A stretch of DNA of 64,000 nucleotides from Lichenostomus cassidix (GCA_008360975.2 CM039182.1:17456324-17520323); one strand, 5' to 3'; numbered from the stretch's first letter, positions 38,126 to 51,240 are shown. Translations and numbers: made by a program. Notes: generated by a model not told the origin, from the letters alone.

Positions 38126-39891
38126 TTTTCTGTGTATATTTATCTGAAATATATAAATATGTATCTTTAAATATGCAGGAAAATATTAAATTCTTTGTGT
38201 TCTAGCCTGGAAAAAAAGGCATGTATTAAATAATTCCAGTTCTCATAACTTAGTGAATGTATTTATGCTTGTTTTAATGAGTCAGGGCCCAGAATAGTCC
38301 CTGAAGAATTAAGTTTGGCTTAAATGCTTGCAGTTCAAATATCTCTCAGGAGGTTTTCTTCAAGCATTGAGTTAACTTACTAAGTTACATTACTAAGCTA
38401 AGCAGGAGAATTGTTTATGTAAGTCTCATTACTGTATTCCAAAGTGGTTTTGTCTTTCTTTCAGAACAGTTTTAATTTTACATCTTTTTCCTGGGTTTCA
38501 GATAAACTTAATTATAACTTGGCTTTTTTTGTTATTTAGTCAACCAATAGTTTCTAACCAAACTTGATAAAAAATATTACTCCTCTAGCCATAGAACCGC
38601 AGAATATCCAGACTACAGAAAAGTAGGAAAAAAAAGACAAAGATTTATTTGACTTCCAAATGCAACAAAAATGGACGGTGTTTGAAGACAGTGAATCTGA
38701 AATTTTGATGCATACTAACATAGTCTGAAGTTTAAGTATTTATAACTGCTTAGTATGTTACAATCATACACTTTTGGCCTGCAAAAATAGCATGGGTATG
38801 GTGTTTTTTAAAAAGAACAGAGATGGTTACATTCAAAAGGACTTGAATCTATTACATTTGGTGGCATTTGTGCTGTCAGTGACTATTTTATCTGACCCAA
38901 AGTTCAAGCGAAGGAGAGATTTTAGGGAGCGAGCATAAGAGTTCTTTGATCTCACATTTTGAGTTAAAGAATAGTTGTCTCAGAGGCAAAATTCTGTCCT
39001 TCAAGACACAGGATCAGAAGGCTTGGAGGTATCCTCTAGGAGAACATTTTATTTTGGCTAGCCGACAAGGGACATTTGGGACGTGTGAGTGTTTATGACT
39101 CATTGTGAATGAGGTGGGTTCTATTTATGATACACAAATAAAAGTCTGATTGCTTCAGTGACTGGAGGTTTCACACTAGTTTCCTTCATTCTACAAAGAC
39201 CATCTAATAAATGCATAAGCCTTGCAAATACCTACTAAGCACAAACTCGTCCAGGTAGACACTTCTTCTAACATGTCTTGGTAATTGCTAATGGCTCTGG
39301 GAATTTGAGCCAACTGTTGTATCATTTGTTCTCTCGTTTGTATGAAAGGACTTCTGAATGGTCTTCCTTCTTTTCCTCCCTTCTTCTACCTCTAATACTG
39401 TTAGTATTACCTCTAATACTGCAAGGTGTTAGTCTTGTGAGACTGATCTGGATTGGTTCTTGACTGGCCATTGCCTTCTTTCTACCACCATGTCTACAGT
39501 AATTTCCACCTGAGCTTTTTACAGATGATGAACAGAAGAAAAGCAGGCATTACACAGCCTATGATTCTTTGGTTTTGCGAGTGCAATCTGTGATTCCATC
39601 CCATATCCAGGTGCCAAATGTCATTTAGCATTCTTCAAAGTCGTGCTTACCAAAGTCTCATGGGAAGAGGGAAGCTATAGAGCTCCAAACAAACCATAGA
39701 GAAACAAAAATGTTCCTGCATTTCCCTATGATCAAAAAGGCATGGAAAGTGTTCTTCATTCGTTTTTAGCAAGTCAGAAGCATGTTTCAGATTACAAAAC
39801 AATAATATGGGCTTGTTTTAATTCTTTAGACCTATCACTCTTACTGAATAGTGAATATTGGCTGAATTAAGAAAAATGTTTGCATTTGGGG

Positions 39892-39914
39892 GGTTTGTTT
39901 GTTTGTTTGTTTTG
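39892..39914 (+). repeat. (GTTT)n microsatellite
   Basis: About five copies of GTTT after a short G run. Confidence 0.85.
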
Positions 39915-42900
39915 GTGGTTTTTAGATACCAAAAGACTATCAGCTGGATTGTGTTAAAGTAAAAAGAAACTACACTTTTAGCAACAAGGGTGTCACTTCT
40001 TTCTGATGATTTGAAAGGATTCTTGCTACCTTCACTGGGGTGATGTGGAGCATAAAGGAAAACAATGTGGGAATATCTCTATTTCTGAAATACTTCAGAA
40101 GTTGCTTCTGCAGCAAGATCAGCTTATCTGGTGCATAGTTGTAAAATGTTTTCTTTTCAGAACTTTGGAAAGAAAAAAAAGTATTAGTTAGCCAAACAAG
40201 AATATTCACTGCATTATCAGTTTATCTGAAAGGAAAATATTCCCTTAATTAGAGCAAATTCTTAGAAATAAATTCATTATTAGTTTCCTTTAAAGCAAGC
40301 CTAACCTTGATACTTTATTGTTATTGAAAAACAATTGCAATAAATTCATCATTTCAGCTATGTGAAGGAATATATTGAAAACTGTGACTCAACAAAAGAC
40401 TCCTCCAACATACAGTGATGTTTTGGCTTCTGCACAGGGCTTGATATCATTCTCATGAATAGTTGATTAGGCTGTAGAGTGCAATGTCTGTGTGCATAAT
40501 TGAAGCTATACAGAAATAATAGATCTAATTACCAGTGCTATGTAACGTCATTCTGGTCAGAAACCTGTGCCACTGGCTGATGTCTGCCCTACAGTTTCCC
40601 CTCAAAGAGGATATGGGATATTCTGAAGGAATCCTTGATATTTTCAATGACTCCTTTGCCCTGCAGATTCTCTTCTTGACTGCTGATAAACTGTGTTGAG
40701 TATTCTGTAGTAATCAGACTCAGCCCTCCTTCCATGTCCAACTAATTTACTGGAGGACATCCAATCTATTTGTACATACAGATTTTCTGTTTTGTACCCC
40801 CACATTCTCATCATGAATGGTGGAATGAGCAAAAGACACTAAGAAAATGAACAGTTTTTAAAGCAGAAACAGCCCTCTTTCTCACCTCTTCCCAAGTTTA
40901 TTTATTGACCTACCTAGGATTAATCACAAGACATGCTTGCAAAGCACTGTGCCATTCCTCTCTCAAGGGATTGTTGCCACAGGCTTTCTGTGAAGATTTT
41001 GAATATTCAGCTATCATAGTATGTATGGGAAGGTGCTCAATGGGGTTTCTTTGCAATAATTTACTGTTCCAATAATAGAAGGAATTTGCTTCAAATCATC
41101 TGATCACATGTTCAGGGAGGAAAATTCTGAAAAGTTCCAAACTGAAAATGGCATGGTCAAGCTTTCCAAAGAAATGTGTTTAGAACACTGCTAGCCCAGT
41201 TTCAGAAAGGAATGGTACAAATGTACTTGATTTTAAAATTATCAGTTTTGTGTCAAGAATGACAAACTAGAATTTCTTTTCGAGATACCAAAGCCCTCAT
41301 AAATGATGCGAACATAAAGAAATGTGTCAGGTTTATGATTCCTATTTAAAATCTCCTTGATTGATTTCATTGTAAGCTGTCAGCTTATGGAAATATTCTT
41401 GGCATCAGTTCATAAATTTTCACTTAGTGAAATTAATGTGGAATTCCTTTCTAAAAGGGTGAAATGCATCACTTTGGTGACACTGGGGAACAGTATGGAA
41501 GTGAGAACAGTTTCAGTGCTCCATGTCAAAGCACCAGTGAAATCATCTCTTGGTTGTATCCAAATAAATCTCATGGGTAAATCCAGAGAATTCTGTATAC
41601 CAAGGTAGAATTGATTGCAGTAAATCTCAGGTGTGCTCATTGCTTAGAATTTTTTCATCTTGGGAAATTATTCTTAAAACAAGAAAATTACATGTTTTAA
41701 TGCACGGTTTTTTCCTGTGAATAAGTTTGTTAATGTTTAATGAAATAAATAATTACTTCAGAAAATACATGAAAAAACAGAGGCTTAGGAATGTATGATA
41801 ATATAAATCAAGTACATTTTAGGAAGTGAACTGTTTCTTTTATCTATTCTTGAAGTTCCTGAATTTAGGATTCAAGTGGTGCATCACTTCCCCCAATTGT
41901 CTACCTCCACATACAAGTTTAGCAATACAATAGGATTTATAGTAAAGGTAATTGTGACTTTATCAGCTTCAATATATAGGTTCTTTATTTCCATACAAAT
42001 ACATTTTTATTTAAAATGTAGTATGTAGAACCTTAAACCTTTTAAAGGTAAAAGAGAAAATCATACATTAGGTTAACATCCTGCAAAGAAAACATTTTAT
42101 AAATGCTTAGGAAACATATTAAACCCCTTTATCTTAGACATGCTCCAGCTTGTCCACACGCCCCCACCTTATCCATATACTCTTTTTCAAATAGAACTTT
42201 CTCAATTCTTTGCTACTTTTGTGAAGTAGTTACAAATATAAGCCACAAGCACAGCCTTGCTGGCCACACATACCCAGGTGTAAAACTGCTGTGGAGGAGG
42301 CAATTCCAGGGCTCTGGGGAGTCTCTGCTACATGTAGCACATGAAGAGAAAAGGCACCATTCAGCCGAGTGGGTAGTGCATGACAATAGCATAGGCAGGA
42401 AAAGTTAATTCAGCAGAACTAAATGAGGTGCCAACCATAAAGCATCAGACCTAGGCAGTTACACAAACTGTCTTGAAATTTTCTACCTCCCTCCCCTCTT
42501 AAAGTTAAATTCATGACAGGGAAGACACCAGGTCTACCGTGATGTTGGGCAAAACGGGAAATGTTGATTCCAATCAGGGCTGTCGGTGCCCACAGGAAGC
42601 TTGGGAAATCACTTCTCTGTTTTTGCCAGCTTTTAAAGGTGACCCCAAACACTTCTTGTAGATATATAAAAGAGTGTTATTGGCGTTAATACTTGATTAT
42701 TAAAAGCTTGGCAAAATCAGTCTGACCATGTGCTTCTGCTTCCTCATAGATAATTTTCCCTTCATGTGGATTGGATTGAAGCTGAGAGTTTTGTCTGTGG
42801 CTATTTTTAACTTTAGTTTCATTTCAACATGTGAGCACAGAGGAATATCGAGATTGCACACATTGCAGCATTTAAAAAAAATAGTGCATAATAGTAAACT

Positions 42901-44149
42901 GGACTCAATAGTGTAGGAAATACTGAAAATCTGTGCCTTGATGCACCTCTCAGGAACTGAGGAAGCCTGTCCAGGGCCCAGGATCCTTCAGTCTTTTAAT
43001 GATGGGAAGGAGCTCCACTAGGTTCAGTCATGCCTTTACAGGATAATCCATAAAAGTAGCTGTAAAATTATCTCACCCAGGCCCACCACCTGCTAGTTGG
43101 CTTCATAATTAACACTGTAGTTTTGGGTAGAAAACTCAAAATGGTTGTAAACTATCTTTCATTTAAACTTAGATCTGCCATTTCAAGATGATGCTGCAAA
43201 GAGGTCCACCTTTAGGAGTGGCAGAAGGAAGTGTGCAACACTGGAAGGTGAAGTTTTGCCACAATATTTACTCTCTTCCTTGTCTAAAGATGATAAAACC
43301 GAACACCTACAAACATCTATGCTTTCCATTGTATAGCATCCACTGCTGTTGATTTTTATGTACTCAGGGAGAGTTTTCTCACAGTCCGGTGTTTGCATCT
43401 ATTGACTTTGTAATCTGTAGACAGACTCTTAATGAGCAGAAAAGACAAGAATCTCAGAGATAAAGCCTTGGAATAACAGTGAGCCTTTACAGCTTGTCAA
43501 TAGGAGAAAGCTCAAACATAAATATCTGATTTACAGAAGTAACACAACTTATTTTGATAGATTACATTGTTTCTGTTTCAAATTACTCTGTCAATCGAGG
43601 AGAAAGAGGTTAAGAGGTCATTTTTTTTTAAAAAAATGCTTGAAAGGGCTCTTTCAAGGGATTTTTCCTAAATTTCAACCCCAAATTTAATTGCTTAGTT
43701 GTGATGATGCAGAAGCTCTACTTTGTCTGTCAAAGCTGCTGATTTCGTGAAATGTTGCTTTACAAAGCCCCTCAAATAGACAGGAACAGGACCGTACCCC
43801 GTAGATGTGGACTGAAGTGTAGTGATTTACACCACACAGTAGTTCCTGATGCGTCTTCATCACATCTTCATTTCAAGTAGATTCTTTTTCCCCTGTTGGG
43901 TGAGGCTTTGTTGTTGTTTTGACCTGTTTTAGTTAGGAATAGATCATGCAGAAAACGGCACAGGCTTCTTAAGCAGCAGTGAGGTCAAGGCTGAGAGTCG
44001 CCTGTGTTGAAAACTTTTAGACCGGTGATTAGCCAGGAAGAGATGGGGACAGAGAAAGTTTAGGGTGTAAAATGATGAAGCAATGATCCCCTTGGCCACA
44101 GTGGTGCTTAACTTCACTCTTGAGTATCAACGCAGCGCCCTGGGTGAGC

Positions 44150-44895
44150 CTGTATCCTGGAGACGGAGCCTTTTGTTTCTCCCGCGCCCTTTCCCCGGTG
44201 GAAGCGCCCCGCGGTGGCACCCACGGCCGGGGATGACACCCGGAGGGACACACTCAGCACCCGCAGACATCCCACTGCCCTCCCTGCCGCCGCCGGGGCT
44301 GGGCTGCGCTCCGTGGGGATGTGGAGAGCTCCCGGTGAGCCTCCGGCTGCGCACCGTGCCGTGCTTTGGTTCGGCAGCCAGAGCCCGGGCGGGGCGCAGG
44401 GAGGGCACCGCGCCCTCGGCGTGCCACGGACACCGGCACCGGCACCGACACCGACACCGACAGCGGCACCGACACCGACACCGACACCGGCACCGGCACC
44501 GGCACCGTCACCGACACCGACACCGACACCGGCACCGGCACCGGCACCGGCACCGGCACCGACACCGGCACCGACTGCTCCGGGCAGAGGTGTTGGCGGT
44601 CCCGGGGCGGCTTTGCCCGCGGAGGAGGCGCTGGAAGCTCAGCGGGTCTCTCGTCCGCCCCGTCCAGCGCAGCGCGGGGAGGCGGTGGCGCTGAAGCCGC
44701 GACACGGCGGCCCTGAGTTTGTCAGCAGGGTGCGACGCGAGGAGTTTATCGGCACAGTGGGACACGAGGAGCAGCCTGGACACGCGTGGGGCGGCCGGGG
44801 CCTGCGAGAAGAGGCTGCTCGGCCCCGGAGCACGGCGCTGCCGGCCCTGCCCGCTGCGCCTCCGCTTTTCCAGGAGCTCCATTCCCCGGCAGCCG
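44150..44895. other. CpG island with hexanucleotide repeat
   Basis: The first strongly GC-rich block after 43 kb of AT-rich DNA. Several frames are open on both strands because of the repeat and the composition. No domain is recognisable. It may be a CpG island of an unannotated non-coding transcript or a distal PTF1A-domain element. Confidence 0.6.
44430..44575 (+). repeat. (CACCGR)n hexanucleotide minisatellite
   Basis: About 24 units of CACCGG/CACCGA with a few variants. In the three plus frames it reads as His-Arg, Thr-Gly/Asp and Pro-Ala/Thr dipeptides, the hallmark of repeat-derived open frames. Confidence 0.92.
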
Positions 44896-44899
44896 GCAA

Positions 44900-46320
44900 C
44901 AGGAATAAATTACAAAGCCGCACTTAATGTTAGTGACTCTTTAAATGGAATTTTTCATTCAAACTTTGTCATTAAAATAGAAAGGCCTTTTGGTTGTGAC
45001 CATACAGGCATAATAAATTGTATATGTTTGCGATACTGAATGAATCTTGCCCATATGCTGCACTGCAAGGCTACATGAATGAAGCATTTACCAAATCAGG
45101 CCCACCACATTAAACAGAAAAACAATCTTTATTCATGGTAACTTATCAGTTTCAATTAATCAACCTCAACAATAGAAATTCTGATGTGTTCAAGCAACTT
45201 GAAAGCAATAGGTCATCTCCAGGGCAGCCATGTTGTGTCTTTGTGCCTATGGTTTCAAACAAAGCAACATCTCCAATAAATGTACATCCCCACACACAGA
45301 TGTGTGACTATATCTGTATAAACATCCAGGCGCACTGAAGGCCCTGGTGTACACGTACGGCTGTACGTAGAAGTGTTTAGCTTTTTGTCATACAAAAAGT
45401 AATTGTTTTCCAGTATTTTTTTTGGAGCTCCACAAGTTTAAACAAAAGAAAAGAAATTTCCATTGGATGACCATCCTTTCAGTTTCTCTGCTGCTATGTG
45501 AATAGCATTGTGCAAACCATTCCAATGGTATTGAAAAGGGGTAACCATTGGTTTGATTTGGTTACACGGTTTCGTAAAGAGCTCCCTCCCACTGCCTTAG
45601 GGTCTGTGAAAGGTCTGTGACCTGTTTAGAACTGCCAAGTGAAATGTCATGTCGCCCCTCCCAAATGGGAGTATCTGCATTCATTTGATCAGTATAAAAA
45701 ATGATTGGGGATGGCGAGATCAGGGCTTTTGAATTGCAATTTATAGCAGTTTACAAAAATGCACATTGTTGGAAAAGAAAACATGGAAGTGTTTCTTTCT
45801 AAATTGCATTACCTGTGAAATGTCATTAGTCTTTTTAGGATATTGCATCCTATTTTTTATGATCTCAGGGAGAGACTTAAACGAAGAAGTTGAGTGTTTG
45901 CTTGAGATCCGAAGGCGTAGTGCGTTACCTACAGCACCTGCTAAGTTTTGCCGTCAGCTGCTGGAGGAAACGTTTCCCCATTCCTCTCCAGCTTGTGCCC
46001 ACAGTTCTGCTGTCATCACTTGGTTGTACCGTCTGTTCCATGAGCTCTTGTACTTTTAGTGCAATGACACGAGGCTTCTGCTTTCTGGGAGGGTGGTTTG
46101 TTCGTGTCCAGGGCTCAGCATCCTCCTGCCTCCCGCCGAGCGCTTTGACCACCACCGCCTTGTCCGGAGACGGCTCCGCCGAACGCTTAATTTGTTCCTA
46201 TAGCGATTGTCTGCACCTGAAAAGAAACAAAACCAAAGCAAACAACGACCACAGCAACGAAAAACGAGGGGATGGTTACACTGATTTTAGACTATCATTC
46301 CTTCAATGTGTCGTGTCTCA
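44900..46320. other. Non-coding stretch
   Basis: AT-balanced sequence without a recognised gene. The part at 45400-45900 is low in repeats and might contain conserved elements. Confidence 0.35.
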
Positions 46321-46324
46321 TGCC

Positions 46325-47090
46325 CTAGATCCCGGGGCCTGCCCCCTTAATGCGCCAAGCCCAGTGGCTGGGGGCGCGGGGGGCGCAGGGGGCGCAGGTC
46401 CGAAGGAGCTCCCTGGCCTGGGGCTGAGCACCTTCCCTTCCCCGCTCCGTCACCGGGGGCACAGAAGGGACCGGACGGGGGGCAATGGCGGGGCTGCTCT
46501 GCGAGCGGTGCGGGACAGAGAAAGGTGCGGTGGAGGGAATGGCAGGGGGACACGGCTGTGTGAGAGGCAAAAGCGAAAGATGAAGGGGCTCTGGGTCTGC
46601 CCGGGACGGTGGCAGCCCTTGATTCTGTTCGAGCCAGGCCCCGAGGGCAGGAGCGGGCAGGGACGCTGGCGGCAAGGCCGGCAAGCAGGTCAGGGAGCCG
46701 GGGGCTGCTCCTCCTCCTGCAGGTGCCCGCTCGAAGGATGACGCTCCCCCTCATGACCTCTCCCCTCACCTTGCAAGTGCCCTGCTGCCAGCAGCGCAAG
46801 GGGTGGCGGCTTGCTCTGAAAAGAGCACCTCGCCCTCCGGGCCAGCTCACCGCGGCTTCGGCCAGCGGCGGGGTCACCCTGGGACTCCTCTTCCCTCGCC
46901 CAGACCGAGCTAAAGGTTGCTCGCCTAAAGGTGATAACCTCAGTAGCACTGAGAACCTTCGGAGCGGCACCGCCGGGACCCCAAGTTGCCGTGAGAACCC
47001 CGGCAGGTCCTTGTGTGTCCTTGTGTCCTCTTGGGCTAATCCGGACCGTGGGACGAGGGGAGATGGAGCGTCGTCGCCAACGCCAGGCAA
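46325..47090. other. GC-rich block
   Basis: CpG-rich sequence whose open frames on both strands have no recognisable domains. It is followed directly by a CR1 3' end. Confidence 0.5.
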
Positions 47091-47124
47091 ATGTTTGACG
47101 TCGAGTTCCACAGCCGAGGAAGCG

Positions 47125-47285
47125 GTTGCGGCACCAAACCTGCCAGAGTTCAAGAAACATTTGGACAGTAGTGTCAGGCACATGGTGTGATTTTTGCTGT
47201 TGCCCTGTCCAGAGACAGGAGTTGGAATTCTATGATTCTTGTGGGTTCCTTCCAATACAGCATTTTCTATTATTCTATGATCATG
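47125..47285 (+). mobile_element. CR1 LINE 3' end fragment
   Basis: CTGCCAGAGTTCAAGAAACATTTGG-type sequence is followed by GGAGTTGGAATTCTATGATT and GTGGGTTCCTTCCAATACAG, and ends with TATTCTATGATC. This is the standard order of the last 150 bases of an avian CR1. It is severely 5'-truncated. Confidence 0.88.
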
Positions 47286-48029
47286 TTCACTGGGTTCGGC
47301 AAAGATGCTCTTTGTAGCTGTCACCCAAAGCTGAAACGTTAAAACGGGACAGATAAATTATTAGGAGTAACAGCCTTGAGCGGCTTAATTGGGAAACGCA
47401 GTCCTGGTTCCAACCAATGTCCATACAATTGCACACTGCAGTCCACCATTATTCGAGCTTCATCTACTATGCACTATATACCACCGTCTCCAAAGGATTG
47501 TTGCCCTAGAAACTTGTTTTAAATCTCCAGCTATATATCAACACCTTGTTTTAGCAGTCCTTGGCTGAATTACAGTTACACAGTTTGGCGCTTCTTTCAA
47601 ATTTCCTCCCATCAGTTTGGCCAAAGAAAGGAATTTTTCTCCTTTAGAAATGAATTGGCTTAATTAGTAAGTAGATTAATGGCAATTGCTGGTGAGTTGG
47701 TTTCCAGCAGAGTTTCACCAGAGAGGGTTAATCGGAGTCAGGTCTGGAATCTTTCCCAGAACTGGCTGCCAGCCATTTCCGTCAACCAATCAACCCCGTA
47801 AACAAACGCGCCATCCGCTGAAATAGAGTTTATTTCTTACTGTCATCCCGCTGGAGTCATTTCCCCAAACAGCCGCCACCTCGCCATGGGTTTGAAATGG
47901 ATCGCCCTGAACTCGGGGCTTCTAATTTTCAGCAATTTCCCAAAATACTTTGGAGCCTTTCTCGGGCGAGAAAAGATTAGTTGGGCGCATCGGCATTCAA
48001 TAAACATGTAACCTGCTTTCAGCAGCCTG

Positions 48030-48046
48030 CAGCTGATATTTTTCCC
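48030..48046 (+). promoter_or_regulatory. PTF1-like composite site (E-box plus TC-box)
   Basis: The sequence reads CAGCTG-ATAT-TTTTCCC. PTF1 sites combine an E-box bound by PTF1A and an E-protein with a TTTCCC-type box bound by RBPJ or RBPJL, about one helical turn apart. The spacing here is one base longer than the classic elastase-type site as I remember it, so binding is plausible but not certain. Confidence 0.35.
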
Positions 48047-48252
48047 TTCTAAAAAGCTTATAATTCGAGGCAAAACCAGTTAATATAACAAAGCGATTCA
48101 AAACTCTTTTCCAAAGCCACCGTCTCAAACGTGGGGCAAGCAAGAAAAACATCAGCATTGACTTTGACATCTTTTTCAGCCTTTCCACTTATTTTTTTTT
48201 CTATACAGATACAACGTATTCATACTTCGACTTGCAGCTGCATTAGTCTTGC

Positions 48253-48272
48253 AAAAAAAAAAAAAAAAAAAA
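48253..48272 (+). repeat. Poly(A) run, 20 bases
   Basis: An uninterrupted A run preceded by CTTGC; no retroelement body is recognised upstream. Confidence 0.9.
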
Positions 48273-48929
48273 TCCCTGCTGAGAAATGCATATAATAGGA
48301 AAAACAGATCGGCTGGACAGCAGCGTAATTAATGCCAGAAAGGGCTGAGGCCGGTTTCATAGTTTGTCTTTTGAGGATATCAAGACGAGACCTGGTGAAA
48401 AATGACGCATGCTTTAACATTTCAGAAAGCTGGCAACTAGCAGCGCTCCCCCCCGCTCCACCCCTCCTTTTTTTTTAACTTTATGCCTCTGAACAAAGGG
48501 GTCGGCAGAACTAGCTAGGTTGTAATGAGTTCTGTGTCCCTAGCACATTAAGTGCATCATGGAAACATATTGTATCGAAATAGTTTGGAGGAGAATACTG
48601 GGGATGAAAGAGAAAGGGTGCTTTGATCAGCTCCCTGGGGTCCTGAGTGCGCGCAGACCGACTTGCAAGGACTTATTCAGCTCCAGCGAGACACACTTAC
48701 AACGCCATTCAAAGAAATTTGCATATCTGTAATTTATCACATTTGTCCCCAACATTTTTGCAAGGTAAATAAAAGTTGGCTGAATAAAAAATATCAATCA
48801 TCACAGGGCGAGTGAGAGAGGGAGCCGGGAGCAGGGCGAAGTGTTTGTTTAACCAGACTCCGTTTGGAAAACTTCTTCTGAACGCGGGGTAAAACTCACC
48901 CCGAAGCGTTTTGCAGTTTATTTCGAGGC

Positions 48930-51240
48930 GGTGATCGCGCTTGTGACCGCCACAGGAGCTCCGCGCCCCGGCCCTGCCCAGCACGGCCCAGCTGGGAGCG
49001 ACCCGGACCCGCAGGGCCCGGAGCCCCGGCATTCCGCGCCGCCGCCACCCCCCCTCGGGCGGCACCGAGCAGCACCCCAGCCCCTCGGACCGCGCCTCGG
49101 CCCCGCAGCTCCCCGGAGAAACGGCGGGCTAAGGGGAAGCGGGGGAGATAGAAACATATCGTTGGAAAGGGCCCCCGCTAGGGCCTTGCTCGGCTTCAGC
49201 CGGCGGCGACCGCACCGCCACCGGCATCTTCAACTTGACCTTGGCGAGGGGTCCGCGCCTTCGCCTCATCTGTCACCCGCGCCCGGTGACAGTGATGCAT
49301 TTCACGCATTGTCGGGGCAGGCCACGGGGAGAGCCGTCGGGGACGGGACGGGCTGGCGGCGGAGCGGGTGCGGTGTGTCCGGGCGGTGGCAGGGAACAAA
49401 AGTTATAGCGAGACGTCTGTGCGGCTAATTCCGTGAAAAGCTCGTCCCGGTCCCCCCCGCGGGAAGGTCAGTGTCGCGGGCTGCGCTCCGCCGAGGGGGT
49501 CCACAGTGCTCCGCGCATCCTCGACCCCGCGCTCCCCACGCTGGCGGGCACGATCGGTCCAGACACGTCCCGAAGTCACCGTGTTTCCCCCCTTTCCCCA
49601 AAACTCTGCCATTCCGAGCCCGCCGGCGGCGGTCAGGCACCAGAGAGGCTCTCCGAGCCGAGTTGAGACCACAGGGGCTCTCCCCACTCGCCCCAACGCG
49701 CCTCGGGCCACTTCTCGCTTCAGCGGCAAGGGGCAGCTCCCCTTGGTCTCCCCCGAGTGGGGGTCGACGCCGTCGGGGGTGCCCATCTCGCCCCGGGGGC
49801 GTCCCCCGCCCACCATCCGCTGGGAAGCCGTTCGCCCGGCTCCGACCCGTGGCTCTTGCCCGGGACCTTCTCCCCAGGGCCGGAGCGCGGGAGGCTGGGG
49901 CGATGAGCGGCCGCTCTCAATCGGTCCCGTCTCCCCGTGAACTTGGGGGCCTGTGCAGCCGTCGGGGCGCTCGGCGAAGACTTTTCCCAGAGCAGGAAGC
50001 CGCCTTCATCCGCCCGGGGCTGCGGAGCTCCTCCGCCGAGGAGCCCCCTCCACCCGACCCTCTCACCGCGCCCCTGAACGGCACAGGGCTCGGGGCCCCG
50101 TCGGGGCGCGGGGCGCTGGCGGCGGATGCTCCCGCCCGTGTGACCCCGCAGCGTCGCCAATCCTCGGGGACCGGACAGCCTCTGCCCGGCGGGGCCGGAG
50201 GCTCGGACCGCGCTGTTCCAACTGGAAATCCCTGGCGGCGCGGATCGGGGGGACCGGGACGGCCGTGGTCCGTCCGGGCGGGGCCGGGCAGGGCCAGGAA
50301 GTGCCTCTGGGCACCCCAGTGCGGTCCTGCGGGACGCCATAGCGGGACTGACGCGGCGGGGCCGGGCCTCCCCTGCCTTCTCCAAGCCGCTCGGCGTTCC
50401 GGGTTGCGCAGAGCAGGTGCACGGGGAAAGCGGGGGTCCGCGCCGGGCCGGGGCGGCAGGAGGAGGCTGGGGACGCGGAGACCGGGCAGGCAGGGGGCGG
50501 GGGCTCCCGTGGGTCCCCCGGGGCCGGCTCCCGGCCGCCCGGTCGGGCACTGCGCCCGCAGACGGAGACTGGAGCGCTGCCTCCGGAGCCGGCGCCGCCG
50601 CCCCAGGGGCCGCCCGGGGGGAGCCCCGCTCTTTCCGACGTGGGCGCCGCCAGACATGACCCCGCGGCGCGACGCGGCGGCTCCTCGCGGGGGCCCCCCC
50701 GGGGCCGCCCCCTGCGCGGCCACCGCACAGGGGCGGCGCCGCCCTCGCCCGCGGGGGCTCCCGGTAGACGGGCCCCCTCTTGGAGACCTCCATGCGCAAC
50801 GCGGGCCGGCGGGCGGGAGAGCCCCGCTGCCACCGCCCGCTGCCGCTCGCCGGGGCCCCGACGGCGGCGGGTCCGCACCGGGGCCTGCGGCCGGGAGCCG
50901 CTCCCGCCCCGGGGCCTCCCTGCCAGGCCCCTCCCGGCCGCGGCGGCGGCGCGGGGAGCGGCGGGGAGCGGCGGGGCGCACGTGCGCCCGCGCGGGGTCC
51001 GGCCCGCGGCGAGGCGCGCGGCGGCGCGGGGCGCGGGGGCGACGCGGGGCCGGGGCGGCGGCGGGAGGGGAGCGGCGCGGGGGGCGGGCGGCGGCGCGGG
51101 GGGCACGGACGCCCCCCCGAGCCCGCAGGGACGGGCCCCGGGCGCGGCGGAGGCGGCGCGCTCGTCCTCGCCGGGCGGTCTCCGGAGAGGCCAGCGTCGG
51201 CCGGGCGCGCCTTGCCTGCAGCCGGAGCCATTCATCCCCC
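48930..51240. other. Extreme GC/CpG island, 2.3 kb, no recognised gene
   Basis: This block is extremely GC- and CpG-rich, most strongly at 50600-51200, and stays open for hundreds of codons in several frames on both strands. None of those frames shows a recognisable domain; they are arginine, proline, glycine and alanine strings. It could be a CpG island of the PTF1A domain, a non-coding RNA promoter, or GC-biased sequence. I see no supported coding gene. Confidence 0.7.

Larger units (their letters stand above)
36280..44140. other. AT-rich intergenic stretch between the two convergent genes
   Basis: No gene was recognised. It includes a degenerate GATACA/GATATA repeat at 38048-38125 and (GTTT)n at 39892-39914. 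Human distal PTF1A enhancers lie about 25 kb downstream of the gene, so a bird counterpart could lie in this stretch or to its left. I cannot point to it from sequence alone. Confidence 0.4.
47335..48930. promoter_or_regulatory. Candidate PTF1A downstream enhancer cluster
   Basis: This 1.6-kb AT-rich, low-repeat block between GC islands starts about 6.5 kb beyond the PTF1A 3' end. It has a CAGCTG E-box at 48030-48035, four bases, then TTTTCCC at 48040-48046, close to the E-box plus TC-box layout bound by the PTF1 trimer. A second CAGCTG lies at 48235-48240. ATCAATCA (48793-48800, TGATTGAT on the other strand) resembles PBX/ONECUT-type sites. A 20-base poly(A) run occurs at 48253-48272. In mouse, a neural Ptf1a enhancer is known about 12 kb downstream; equivalence is only inferred. 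Confidence 0.45.

Noticed and set aside
44083..44927. Several open frames with His-Arg, Thr-Asp or Pro-Ala dipeptide runs
   Set aside because: They are created by the CACCGR hexamer array and the surrounding GC content.
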